Shown here piece after piece: positions 36,777-44,875 of a stretch of 60,567 bases of DNA. The position numbers were made by a program, and so were the translations under genes. The notes below the pieces were generated by a model. The model was given only the letters and a program-made list of their open reading frames with translations, was not told the DNA's origin and did not search any database. This stretch comes from Bacteroidales bacterium (GTDB taxonomy: Bacteria > Bacteroidota > Bacteroidia > Bacteroidales > UBA932), in the NCBI GenBank assembly GCA_015060325.1, contig SUYQ01000015.1:1-60567 (forward strand), in the 5' to 3' direction. Each line of letters begins with the position of its first letter. Position 1 is the first letter of the stretch.

Positions 36777-36803
36777 GTCATCCTGAGCGCCAGCGAAGGA
36801 TCT
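36777..36803 (+). repeat. GTCAT element (ATCCT/AGGAT stem) upstream of lon
   Basis: GTCATCCTGAGCG-CCAGCGAAGGATCT, nearly identical to those at 664-689 and 1266-1292 more than 35 kb away. Confidence 0.8.
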
Positions 36804-36985
36804 TTACACCATATTTCCCCCGAAACACGACACAAGACTGACAAAATGTCATACTTTGCCCACAAAAATAATACAATATATAATATGGTCAATCTCCATG
36901 CCATATTTATATGTCATACCGCGCTGGCACCATAAGGCCAGACAAAATCAGATAGACATGTAACTACATGATAATCAATAAGAAG

Positions 36986-37028
36986 ACTAGTAACACGGTG
37001 GGTCAAAATGACCCACCGTGTTACTAGT
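36986..37028 (+). repeat. CAAAA-loop hairpin H4
   Basis: A perfect 20-base stem beginning ACTAGTAACACGGTGGGTCA closes a three-A loop. The inner 13 bases match H3 while the outer bases differ on both arms together. Confidence 0.75.
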
Positions 37029-37326
37029 TAAATCGTTGTCTTTCAAGATATTACACGTCCATAATCCAACCAACGGAGACCTCACACAGTCCCCGCGCAA
37101 CACAACTGCCTATAAATCAATAACATAAACACTTTACATCGCGAATTTTAGCAACATGCCAAAGAGCTATAAAGTTGACTACCAACACATTACACTGCGC
37201 AACAAAAAAAATCCCAGCCAGACAACATTGTGTCAGACTGCAAAAATCATGTATAAGCCTCCTGCTGGCAAACTGCAATAAAAATCGAAATACCGCACTC
37301 AATTTCACAATTTTTTAGCCATGCTA

Positions 37327-37358
37327 TTTGGTTAATTAAAAAATTAAGACTAATTTTG
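37327..37358 (+). promoter_or_regulatory. Promoter of the HU gene
   Basis: TTTG (37327-37330) and TAATTTTG (37351-37358) with 20-base spacing, one of the best promoter matches in the window. Confidence 0.75.
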
Positions 37359-37402
37359 CGAGCTAAATCGCTAAATAGTAATTGAATTAAATAAAAATAG
37401 TT

Positions 37403-37675
37403 ATGACAAAGGCAGAAATCGTAAACGAGGTTGCCAAGGCAACCGGTATTGAGAAGGCTACAGTTCAGATTGTTGTAGAGTCATTCATGGAGAGCGTAAA
37501 GAACTCTCTTGCAAAGGGCAATCCTGTATACCTTCGCGGATTCGGCAGCTTCATCATCAAGCACAGAGCTGAGAAGGCAGCCAGAAACATCACCAAGAAT
37601 ACTACAATGACCATTCCGGCACACAACATTCCTGCTTTCAAGCCGGCTAAGGTATTCGTAAGCACTGTAAAATAA
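37403..37675 (+). CDS. HU family DNA-binding protein
   Basis: A 90-residue nucleoid protein. It has the helix pair MTKAEIVNEVAKATGIEKA, the beta-arm start G-F-G-S-F and the DNA-arm segment TMTIPAHNIPAFKPAK of the HU/IHF fold. It probably forms dimers that bend DNA. It precedes the 30-residue basic protein and RNase G. Confidence 0.95.
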   Translation: MTKAEIVNEVAKATGIEKATVQIVVESFMESVKNSLAKGNPVYLRGFGSFIIKHRAEKAARNITKNTTMTIPAHNIPAFKPAKVFVSTVK

Positions 37676-37706
37676 TTATCAATCATTATATTAAAACCTT
37701 AATACT

Positions 37707-37799
37707 ATGCCAAACGGAAAGAAGCATAAAAGGCATAAGATGGCGACACACAAGCGCAAGAAGCGTCTTCGCAAGAACAGACACAAGAAGAGAAAGTAA
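37707..37799 (+). CDS. 30-residue AURKAIP1/COX24-like basic protein
   Basis: ATG-P-N-G-K-K-H-K-R-H-K then M-A-T-H-K-R-K-K-R-L-R and ending N-R-H-K-K-R-K with TAA. Two thirds of the residues are Lys, Arg or His. This matches the short AURKAIP1/COX24 (DUF1713) family, whose mitochondrial member mS38 is a ribosomal protein; a ribosome-associated role here is inferred. The gene is far below usual length limits and often missed. It is 31 bases after the HU stop and ends before a terminator. Confidence 0.85.
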   Translation: MPNGKKHKRHKMATHKRKKRLRKNRHKKRK

Positions 37800-37834
37800 T
37801 TTTCTTGCAGTGTCTGCCATTTTAGCAGTCTGCT

Positions 37835-37867
37835 AAAGAGGGCCGACCAGGATGGTCGGCCTCTTTA
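37835..37867 (+). terminator. Terminator of the HU / basic protein unit
   Basis: AAAGAG-GGCCGACC pairs with GGTCGGCC-CTCTTT with one bulged G and loop AGGAT, followed by ATTTT. The rng start is 33 bases later. Confidence 0.75.
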
Positions 37868-37899
37868 TTTTAAAAATTCTCTTATCACTGAAATTCCTG

Positions 37900-39456
37900 A
37901 TGGAGTCTGAAAAAGATCTGATCGTTGACGTAAATTCAACGGAAGTCTCGATAGCCTTGATGGAAAACCACAAGCTGATCGAGCTGAACAAGGAGTCCAG
38001 CCAGGGTCACAGCTTTTCCGTAGGAGATGTTCACCTCGGAAAAGTAAAGAAGATTCTTCCGGCCCTGAACGCTGCTTTTGTCGACATCGGAGACGAGAAG
38101 GAGGCATTTGTCCACTATCTGGATCTGGGACTTTACTTTGAAGCCTTTGACGAGTTTGTCAAGAGGATCAATCCCAACACAGATGCAAAGGGAATGTACA
38201 AGCACATAAAGGCATCCAAGATCCTCGAAAAGGAAGGACGCATCGAGAATGTGCTTACGCCCGGACAGATGATCATCGTCCAGATCGTGAAGGAACCGAT
38301 CTCGACCAAAGGATCACGACTGACTGCAGAAATTTCATTGGCAGGACGAAACATCGTACTGCTCCCCTTCGCAGAGAAGGTGAGCGTATCCCAGAAGATC
38401 TCTTCCAAAGAAGAGAAGAGACGACTTGAGACACTTGTAAAGAGCATCCTCCCAAAGAATTACGGAGCCATCATCCGCACAGCTGCAGAAGGCAAGAACG
38501 CCGCTGTACTTGACGCAGAGCTGATGTCACTCGTAGAGAAATGGGAAGACTCTTGGAAGAAACTGGCAAAATCAAAGGGAGTGCAGCTGCTGTTCACCGA
38601 ATACAGCAAGACCACTACGATCCTCAGGGATCTCCTCAACGACTCGTTCAGCAACATTTATGTCAACAACGAGACCATCTATGAGGAAATCCGGAAGTAC
38701 ATCTCGCTGATCTCACCGGAGCAGGAGAAGATAGTCAAGTTATACAAGGACAAGACACCGATCTTCGACCACTTCGAAGTAACGAGACAGATCAAGAGTT
38801 CATTCGGAAAAGTGGTCCCTATCAAGCAGGGAGCATACCTTGTGATCGAGCACACAGAAGCATTGCATGTGATAGACGTCAACAGCGGCACACGCTCCAA
38901 GAACAAGGAGCAGGAACAGAACACATTCGACGTCAACTGCTATGCAGCCGAGGAGATCGCCCGACAGCTCAGGCTCAGAGACATGGGAGGCATCGTGATC
39001 GTTGACTTCATAGACATGGACAACAACGAACACAAGAATGCCCTCTACAAGAAGATGACCGAGCTCATGGAGTCAGACAGAGCAAAGCACAATGTGCTGC
39101 CGCTCACCAAGTTCGGACTCATGCAGATCACCAGGCAAAGGGTAAGACCGGCTACCGAGATCAACACCATGGAGGTTTGTCCGGTATGCAACGGCACCGG
39201 AAAGATATCATCAAGTGTCGTGATAGACGAGGCCATAGAAAGAAGACTCGCCTATTACACAACAGAGAAGAAGCTGACCCGACTTACGCTCAAGGTCAAC
39301 CCTATCCTGGGAGCATACCTGACACGAGGCATCTTCTCCTCTATAGTGGGAAAATGGAAAAAGAAGTACAGATGTAAGATAGAGGTTGTCGAATCAACCG
39401 ACTTCACAGTCTTGCAGAATGAATTCTACGATGAAAACGGTGGAAAGCTTGACTAG
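37900..39456 (+). CDS. rng: Ribonuclease G/E family protein
   Basis: A 518-residue endoribonuclease acting in rRNA maturation and mRNA decay. The N-terminal S1 domain (FSVGDVHLGKVKKILPAL, AAFVDIGDEKEAFVHYLD), DNase I-like catalytic part (HVIDVNSG, GGIVIVDFIDM) and Zn-link C-P-V-C-N-G-T-G are present. It lacks the long RNase E tail, so it is G-type. The start is MESEKDL; an upstream in-frame opening runs back into the terminator. Confidence 0.94.
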   Translation: MESEKDLIVDVNSTEVSIALMENHKLIELNKESSQGHSFSVGDVHLGKVKKILPALNAAFVDIGDEKEAFVHYLDLGLYFEAFDEFVKRINPNTDAKGMYKHIKASKILEKEGRIENVLTPGQMIIVQIVKEPISTKGSRLTAEISLAGRNIVLLPFAEKVSVSQKISSKEEKRRLETLVKSILPKNYGAIIRTAAEGKNAAVLDAELMSLVEKWEDSWKKLAKSKGVQLLFTEYSKTTTILRDLLNDSFSNIYVNNETIYEEIRKYISLISPEQEKIVKLYKDKTPIFDHFEVTRQIKSSFGKVVPIKQGAYLVIEHTEALHVIDVNSGTRSKNKEQEQNTFDVNCYAAEEIARQLRLRDMGGIVIVDFIDMDNNEHKNALYKKMTELMESDRAKHNVLPLTKFGLMQITRQRVRPATEINTMEVCPVCNGTGKISSSVVIDEAIERRLAYYTTEKKLTRLTLKVNPILGAYLTRGIFSSIVGKWKKKYRCKIEVVESTDFTVLQNEFYDENGGKLD

Positions 39457-39470
39457 CTTTCCACCGTTTT
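39434..39470. terminator. Bidirectional terminator between rng and rluD
   Basis: AAAACGGTGGAAAGCT pairs perfectly with AGCTTTCCACCGTTTT. The 5-base loop contains the rng stop codon, so the last rng codons form half the stem. Confidence 0.9.
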
Positions 39471-40573
39471 TATTCTTCCAGAAACTGAGACATGTTCTCA
39501 GAATATTTGCGCCACTTGTCGATCAGGGACTGCATGTCAGACGGCAGCTGTGAATCGAAGCGGACCATCTCCTTTGTGCGAGGGTGCACGAAACCAAGGG
39601 TCTTTGCGTGCAGCGCCTGCCGAGGGAGGAGCTTGAAGCAGTTCTCGATGAACTGACGGTATTTGGCGTAGATGGTTCCCTTGCGGATTTCCGAACCGTC
39701 ATAGCGCTCGTCATTGAAGAGAGGGTGGCCTATCCAGTTGAAATGGACACGGATCTGGTGGGTCCGGCCGGTTTCTAGACGGCACTCCACCACCGTAACA
39801 TACCCGAATCTCTCCAGCACCTTGTAATGAGTCACTGCATGCTTGCCATGGTCACCTTCCGGAAAGACCTTGAACCTCATCCTGTCATTAGGGTCACGTC
39901 CGATATTTCCTATGATGGTCCCTTCATCATCCTTGAGATTGCCCCAGACTATGGCTACATAGCGACGCTCTATGGAGTGCACGAAGAACTGTTTTGCAAG
40001 ATTGAGCTGTGCCTCATCGTTCTTGGCCACGACAAGAAGGCCTGATGTATCCTTGTCGATGCGGTGCACAAGCACGCCCATCCTTTCGTCCTGAGCATCA
40101 GGGCCCTGTGATATGCCAAGATGGTGGGCAAGGGCATTGACAAGCGTACCGCTGAAATGACCATGTCCAGGATGAACAACCATGCCTGCCTCCTTGTTGA
40201 GCACAAGCACGTCCTCATCTTCATACACTATATTCAAAGGAATAGCTTCAGGCAGAATCTCCAGCCCACGACGCTGATAAGGCATCACGAAAGTGACCAC
40301 ATCACCGGGACGGACCACGTAATTGGCCTTTACTATCTTATCATTGACACGGATGTACTCGGCCTTGATGGCAAGCTGTATGCGGTGCCTTGAGGTATAT
40401 TCCATATGAGTCGCCAGATACTTGTCAACACGCATCGGCACCTGACCGGCAGCTATGTCGAAGCGATAGTGCTCGAACATATCCTGTTGTTCGTCCTCAT
40501 AGGCTACCTCGTCACCTACCTGGGCGGAATCGAAATCCTCCTCTATATCAAAGAAATTCTCCTTAAAATCCAT
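39470..40573 (-). CDS. rluD: RluA-family 23S rRNA pseudouridine synthase
   Basis: A 367-residue enzyme with an N-terminal S4 RNA-binding domain (MRVDKYLATHMEYTSRHRIQ) and catalytic domain with Asp in H-R-I-D-K-D-T-S-G. RluD-like by length and the presence of S4; RluC-type specificity cannot be excluded. It carries an extra acidic N-terminus of about 45 residues (DIEEDFDSAQVGDEVAYEDE). It is last of the LysE/DUF362/PASTA/RluD operon. Confidence 0.92.
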   Translation of the reverse strand: MDFKENFFDIEEDFDSAQVGDEVAYEDEQQDMFEHYRFDIAAGQVPMRVDKYLATHMEYTSRHRIQLAIKAEYIRVNDKIVKANYVVRPGDVVTFVMPYQRRGLEILPEAIPLNIVYEDEDVLVLNKEAGMVVHPGHGHFSGTLVNALAHHLGISQGPDAQDERMGVLVHRIDKDTSGLLVVAKNDEAQLNLAKQFFVHSIERRYVAIVWGNLKDDEGTIIGNIGRDPNDRMRFKVFPEGDHGKHAVTHYKVLERFGYVTVVECRLETGRTHQIRVHFNWIGHPLFNDERYDGSEIRKGTIYAKYRQFIENCFKLLPRQALHAKTLGFVHPRTKEMVRFDSQLPSDMQSLIDKWRKYSENMSQFLEE

Positions 40574-40578
40574 ATCCG

Positions 40579-41373
40579 CTATTTCTCAGAAGCCTCATTC
40601 CTCAAATATAGAGTCACATCTATACCCATCTGTACAGGCAGATCGGAAGGAGCAGGAGTCTGCTTGTAAACGACAGCATTAGCCCGTTCCTCAGACGTAT
40701 TGACTTCTCTGTCATATTTACATCTCACATTGAGATAATAGTTATGAAGCAGTCTGACAGCCTCGGTACCTTTCTTACCTGTCACATCCGGTATTCTCGT
40801 TTCACAATCCTCAGAACTCAATCCAACCACAAGATCTATAGTTGATTCGGCCTCAACCGAATCTCCCGGCATAATTTCACGTCCACGGTACCTTTGCTCC
40901 AGAACGTTGTTTGAAGTAGGCACTTTATCATCATAAATTATGGTTCCCACAAGAAGTCCTCTTGAACCCAGTTCGGCCAGAGCCTGCCTTGTGGAATAAC
41001 CTACAAGATTAGGAACCACCACCTTCCTGATCCCCTTGGCACGCATGACGACGCGAATCTTTCTGTCCTTCTTCACCTTCGAACCAGGCATAGGATCCTG
41101 ACGGTCGACTGTCCCTCTGCGTTCCTTTACATAGATAGAGTCAGTGACCTGAAGTCTTACACCGGCATCAGATGCCAGTTTTTCAGCCTCTTCCAAAGTC
41201 TTTCCCTGAAAATCAGGGACTTCAAGAGTTTCTCCGTGCCTTGTGATTGATTCAAGAACAGAACCAGAACCAAACCAGATAATCAGGAATACGATCAATG
41301 CAATTGTAAGATTCCCTACAACCCAGAACCATTTCCATCCTGTTATCTTCTTATATCCTTTCTTCTTTGCCAT
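40579..41373 (-). CDS. Membrane-anchored protein with three PASTA domains
   Basis: A 264-residue protein with a basic N-terminus, one membrane segment (about 14-35) and three PASTA repeats starting at V-P-D-F-Q-G, V-P-N-L-V-G and I-P-D-V-T-G. PASTA domains bind peptidoglycan stem peptides and usually belong to Ser/Thr kinases or penicillin-binding proteins; here they stand alone outside the membrane. The kinase at 1418-3670 has no PASTA domain, so the two need not act together. It is 5 bases before rluD. Confidence 0.92.
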   Translation of the reverse strand: MAKKKGYKKITGWKWFWVVGNLTIALIVFLIIWFGSGSVLESITRHGETLEVPDFQGKTLEEAEKLASDAGVRLQVTDSIYVKERRGTVDRQDPMPGSKVKKDRKIRVVMRAKGIRKVVVPNLVGYSTRQALAELGSRGLLVGTIIYDDKVPTSNNVLEQRYRGREIMPGDSVEAESTIDLVVGLSSEDCETRIPDVTGKKGTEAVRLLHNYYLNVRCKYDREVNTSEERANAVVYKQTPAPSDLPVQMGIDVTLYLRNEASEK

Positions 41374-41376
41374 ATG

Positions 41377-42513
41377 CTATTTTACATATACTAATTCATA
41401 TGTCCTGTTACCCAGACCGATCTTCTCGCCATATGCGACGCCTGACTCCCAGTCTGTATCGGGATGGACTATGCGGAACTTATCTTCCCCCTTATGATGG
41501 TGACCGCATGAACACTCACAATCCTTATCTTTATCAGAAATGGCATTGCCAACCAGGCTAGGGGCAGCTTTAACCATATCTGCACAAGCGCAATCAAGTG
41601 CCACAGGATCAAATGAAGCAGCAATTCCAAGATCCGGAACAATAGCCGCATCATTATGTCCCCAGCAGTCACAATTCGGCGAGACATTCATGATAAAGCT
41701 GATATGGAATGACGGCTTACCCTTCACAACCGCCAGAGCATATTCTGCAATCTTGCTGTTCAGCACCTCGGAAGTATCATAGTCCTTGATAACTGCAGCA
41801 GATTTCTGGCATACTGCAACACACTGTCCGCACCCCACACACTTGTCATAATCAATGACTGCCTTTCTGTCAACCACCTTCACCGCATCATGACGACAAT
41901 AACGCTCACATATGCGGCAACCTATACAATTCTCAAGATCGATGCAAGGCTGCGAAGATGAATGAAGTTCAAGCTTGCCTCCTACGCTGGCAGAGCCCAT
42001 TCCGAGATTCTTGAGCGCTCCGCCGAATCCGCTTTGCTCATGTCCCTTGAAATGGTTCATGGAAATCACGATGTCAGCATCAGCGATAGCAGCTCCAATC
42101 TTTGGAGAAGGACAGTAGGACCCTCCGCATGGGACTTCCTTATAGTCTGTTCCCTTGAGGCCGTCAGCAATAATTACATCCGCATGAGCGGCAATCCTGT
42201 TGAATCCGTTCTCATTGGCGGCATTCAGATGGTCTACTGCATTCGAGCGCCCTCCGGTATAAAGGGTATTGGAGTCAGTGAGAAACGGCTTTCCGCCAAG
42301 AGACCTAATGACGTCCACAATTCTTGCCGCATAGTTCGGGCGGATATATGCCAGGTTACCTGGTTCACCAAAATGAATCTTTATGGCAGTAAACTTACCG
42401 TCAAAGTCAATATCAGCGATACCGGCCTTGCGGACCAGTTTTTCCAGCTTTGTAAGCATGTCATTCCCAGGCACAGTCCTGAGATCAGTGAAATAAACTT
42501 TAGAGCTGTTCAT
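41377..42513 (-). CDS. DUF362 protein with two [4Fe-4S] clusters
   Basis: A 378-residue protein: a DUF362 domain (1-185, with KIHFGEPGNLAYIRPNY and NHFKGHEQSGFGGALKN), then a ferredoxin module with C-I-G-C-R-I-C-E-R-Y-C and C-V-G-C-G-Q-C-V-A-V-C. Redox function is likely but the partner is unknown. A His/Cys-rich segment near the C-terminus (DCECSCGHHHKGED) could bind metal. Co-transcribed with LysE and PASTA genes, with gaps of 3-4 bases. Confidence 0.9.
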   Translation of the reverse strand: MNSSKVYFTDLRTVPGNDMLTKLEKLVRKAGIADIDFDGKFTAIKIHFGEPGNLAYIRPNYAARIVDVIRSLGGKPFLTDSNTLYTGGRSNAVDHLNAANENGFNRIAAHADVIIADGLKGTDYKEVPCGGSYCPSPKIGAAIADADIVISMNHFKGHEQSGFGGALKNLGMGSASVGGKLELHSSSQPCIDLENCIGCRICERYCRHDAVKVVDRKAVIDYDKCVGCGQCVAVCQKSAAVIKDYDTSEVLNSKIAEYALAVVKGKPSFHISFIMNVSPNCDCWGHNDAAIVPDLGIAASFDPVALDCACADMVKAAPSLVGNAISDKDKDCECSCGHHHKGEDKFRIVHPDTDWESGVAYGEKIGLGNRTYELVYVK

Positions 42514-42517
42514 ATGA

Positions 42518-43171
42518 TTATTGTATAGGCATTCCTTGGAATATTATCTTGAAGAGTCCCTGGGTGAGAAGTACGATTCCTATGATCACGACAATCGCGC
42601 CTGTCACTCTGCTGACCCAAAGTATGGTATTCATTGTAAATTTGTTTCTGAAATATCCGAGTGCCCATGACAACAGGAACCAATAAACAACCGAACCGGA
42701 TGCTACGGACAGGAGAATAGGAGCAACATGCCATGTGCTCGGAGCATCATCGGTGATGCCGAAGAATGCGAACAGAGCCAGCATCACGAAGATTGCTCCC
42801 GGATTGGATATCGTCATAAGAGAGGCCTGAAGAAAATCGGCTGCAGACGGCTTGGAAGTGCCGTCGGCCTTAATTTTTCTGAAAGGATCCTTGAGAGCCA
42901 TAGACAGTCCCAGCCCTATCAGAATGACACCACCAGCCAGAAGAATCACGACTTGATGATGGCTAAGGAAATTCTGCATAAATGCGAGGGCAAACATAGC
43001 AATGACAGCATACAACGTGTCCACGACGCTGGCTCCCAAGCCTGTTACAAAGCCAGCTCTATGGCCTTTACTCAAAGATTTCTGTACTACTAGAATAGCC
43101 ACCGGCCCTACTGGTACAGAAGCCGCAAAACCGACCATGAAGGCCTTTATTATATTAAGAAACCACTCCAT
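42518..43171 (-). CDS. LysE/RhtB-family amino-acid exporter
   Basis: A 217-residue inner-membrane protein with about six hydrophobic segments and the family start GFAASVPVGPVAILVVQKSL, which forms the substrate path. It exports amino acids or related small molecules. The start is the ATG of M-E-W-F; a TTG two codons earlier is possible but closer to the transcription start. First gene of the four-gene operon. Confidence 0.88.
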   Translation of the reverse strand: MEWFLNIIKAFMVGFAASVPVGPVAILVVQKSLSKGHRAGFVTGLGASVVDTLYAVIAMFALAFMQNFLSHHQVVILLAGGVILIGLGLSMALKDPFRKIKADGTSKPSAADFLQASLMTISNPGAIFVMLALFAFFGITDDAPSTWHVAPILLSVASGSVVYWFLLSWALGYFRNKFTMNTILWVSRVTGAIVVIIGIVLLTQGLFKIIFQGMPIQ

Positions 43172-43190
43172 ATACAAATATACATTCGTA

Positions 43191-43219
43191 CAAAGATAGT
43201 AATTTTATTTATATCTTTG
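43191..43219. promoter_or_regulatory. Back-to-back -7 boxes for the LysE operon and lnt
   Basis: TATCTTTG lies on the minus strand at 43191-43198 and again on the plus strand at 43212-43219. The identical boxes are separated by 13 bases, so only one polymerase is likely to bind at a time. Neither has a clear -33 TTG. Confidence 0.6.
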
Positions 43220-43243
43220 CTGCGTCGACCATATTACGATATC

Positions 43244-44875
43244 ATGAAGAAAGAAAACATATTGCTTTGGGGTCTGGCAGCCTTGTCGGCTGTATTGATG
43301 TCCGTTCCTTTTCTTTTACCAAACACAGGATTCCTTGCATTGATTGGGCTCGTACCGCTCCTCTGCATGGACAGGATAGCCACATACAGCGGCAAGAAGC
43401 ACGTATGGAGATATCATTATAGTGCGTTTGTACTGTGGAACGCCTTTACCACGTTCTGGGTATGCAACGCAACAATGGGAGGAGGACTTTTTGCAATATT
43501 TGCCAACGCACTTCAGATGTCGCTGATCTTCGGACTTTTCCGACTCAGTAAAAAGAAATTCACAGGCTCTCTGCCTTACATCTTCCTGATGGTCATATGG
43601 ATCGCATGGGAGAGATTCTATTTTGATGCTGAAATCTCATGGCCATGGCTGGTGATGGGTAACTCCTTTGCCCAGTCCACCTGGGCGGTCCAATGGTATG
43701 AGTACACCGGAACGCTGGGAGGCTCCCTCTGGATCTGGGCGTGCAACCTCGGTCTGTTCGGACTTATGGTATCTCTTTCTGACGGGAAGTGGCACTCATT
43801 CAACTGGAAGGCCAAGACAGCCGTCATCACAGGTATCTGCACAGTGCTGATCTTACCTTTCATCTTATCAGCCGTCATAGGAAACAGATATAAGAATGCG
43901 ATGAATGAAGGCGAACAGCTGGAAGTGCTCATAATCCAGCCGAACATCGACCCGTACAACAAGTTCCAGGCAATGTCACAAGAAGACCAGAATGCCAGGC
44001 TTACAGCCGCCGCTGAAGAGAACCTTTCAGACAGAAAAGGTGATACGACGGCTACTCCCCTTCTTGTTCTGGCACCAGAAACCTTCACTCCGGACATCAT
44101 TACCAATGACGTTACGTCAAGCCCAAGCTGGCAGACATTCGTATCATTCCTCCGGGAATATCCGAACGTCAACCTGCTTTTCGGAGCTTCAAGCAGGACC
44201 TATATAGAATCAGATGACGCCCCTTCACATACAGCACGGAAAGTCATGGACGGGCTCTGGTCTGAATCACACAACTCTGCCTTGATGACAGACGGAAGCG
44301 GACGCACTGAAATATTCCACAAGAACAAACTGGTAGTTGCCGTTGAAAAGACTCCTTACCCGGCCTTATTCTGTCCAATAGACGACAAACTCGGCGGGGT
44401 AATGGGCAGATGCGTAGGAGACGGCGAAGTGAAGATCATGAATGTCCGGGCAGACAACAGCAAGGATATCCCTGTCGGTTGCGCAATTTGCTACGAATCC
44501 GTATACGGAGAATATTATACTGAATATATCAAGAAGGGGGCAAGGGCGATGACTATCATAACCAATGACGCATGGTGGGGCGATACACCTGGCTACCGCC
44601 AGCATCTCAGCTATGCCTCACTCAGGGCGATCGAGACCCGCCGCGCAATTGCACGTTGTGCAAACACCGGTATCAGCGCAATCATAAGCCCTAGCGGAGA
44701 AATACTTCAGCCGACCCCGTGGTGGAAGCCGGCTGTAATAAAGAGTCATATTCCTTTGCGCGATGACCTGACTTTCTTCGTACGCCACGGAGACATCATC
44801 GGCCGTATCTGTAACTTTGTATTCTGGCTGTTGCTGCTTGCGCTCGGAGTCCGTTTCCTTGCAAAAAAGGACTAA
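43244..44875 (+). CDS. lnt: Apolipoprotein N-acyltransferase
   Basis: A 543-residue inner-membrane enzyme adding the third acyl chain to lipoproteins. Several membrane segments (1-220) precede the nitrilase-type domain with Glu in L-A-P-E-T-F, Lys in H-K-N-K-L-V and Cys in A-I-C-Y-E-S-V. The typical late segment NDAWWGDTPGYRQHLSYASL is present. The start is MKKENILLWG. Its stop overlaps the stop of the outer-membrane protein gene by three bases. Confidence 0.95.
   Translation: MKKENILLWGLAALSAVLMSVPFLLPNTGFLALIGLVPLLCMDRIATYSGKKHVWRYHYSAFVLWNAFTTFWVCNATMGGGLFAIFANALQMSLIFGLFRLSKKKFTGSLPYIFLMVIWIAWERFYFDAEISWPWLVMGNSFAQSTWAVQWYEYTGTLGGSLWIWACNLGLFGLMVSLSDGKWHSFNWKAKTAVITGICTVLILPFILSAVIGNRYKNAMNEGEQLEVLIIQPNIDPYNKFQAMSQEDQNARLTAAAEENLSDRKGDTTATPLLVLAPETFTPDIITNDVTSSPSWQTFVSFLREYPNVNLLFGASSRTYIESDDAPSHTARKVMDGLWSESHNSALMTDGSGRTEIFHKNKLVVAVEKTPYPALFCPIDDKLGGVMGRCVGDGEVKIMNVRADNSKDIPVGCAICYESVYGEYYTEYIKKGARAMTIITNDAWWGDTPGYRQHLSYASLRAIETRRAIARCANTGISAIISPSGEILQPTPWWKPAVIKSHIPLRDDLTFFVRHGDIIGRICNFVFWLLLLALGVRFLAKKD

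Larger units (their letters stand above)
36736..37326. other. Non-coding region between lon and the HU gene
   Basis: About 590 bases without a convincing gene. It holds a decayed piece of the lon-leader repeat (about 36744-36766), a GTCAT element (36777-36803), the palindrome TGACA-AAA-TGTCA (36839-36851) and CAAAA-loop hairpin H4 (36986-37028). The remaining bases are A+T-rich with no other clear structure. Confidence 0.6.

Noticed and set aside
36602..36904. Minus-strand frame of 100 codons upstream of lon
   Set aside because: Most of it is a translation of the 141-bp repeat and a GTCAT element; no conserved protein features.
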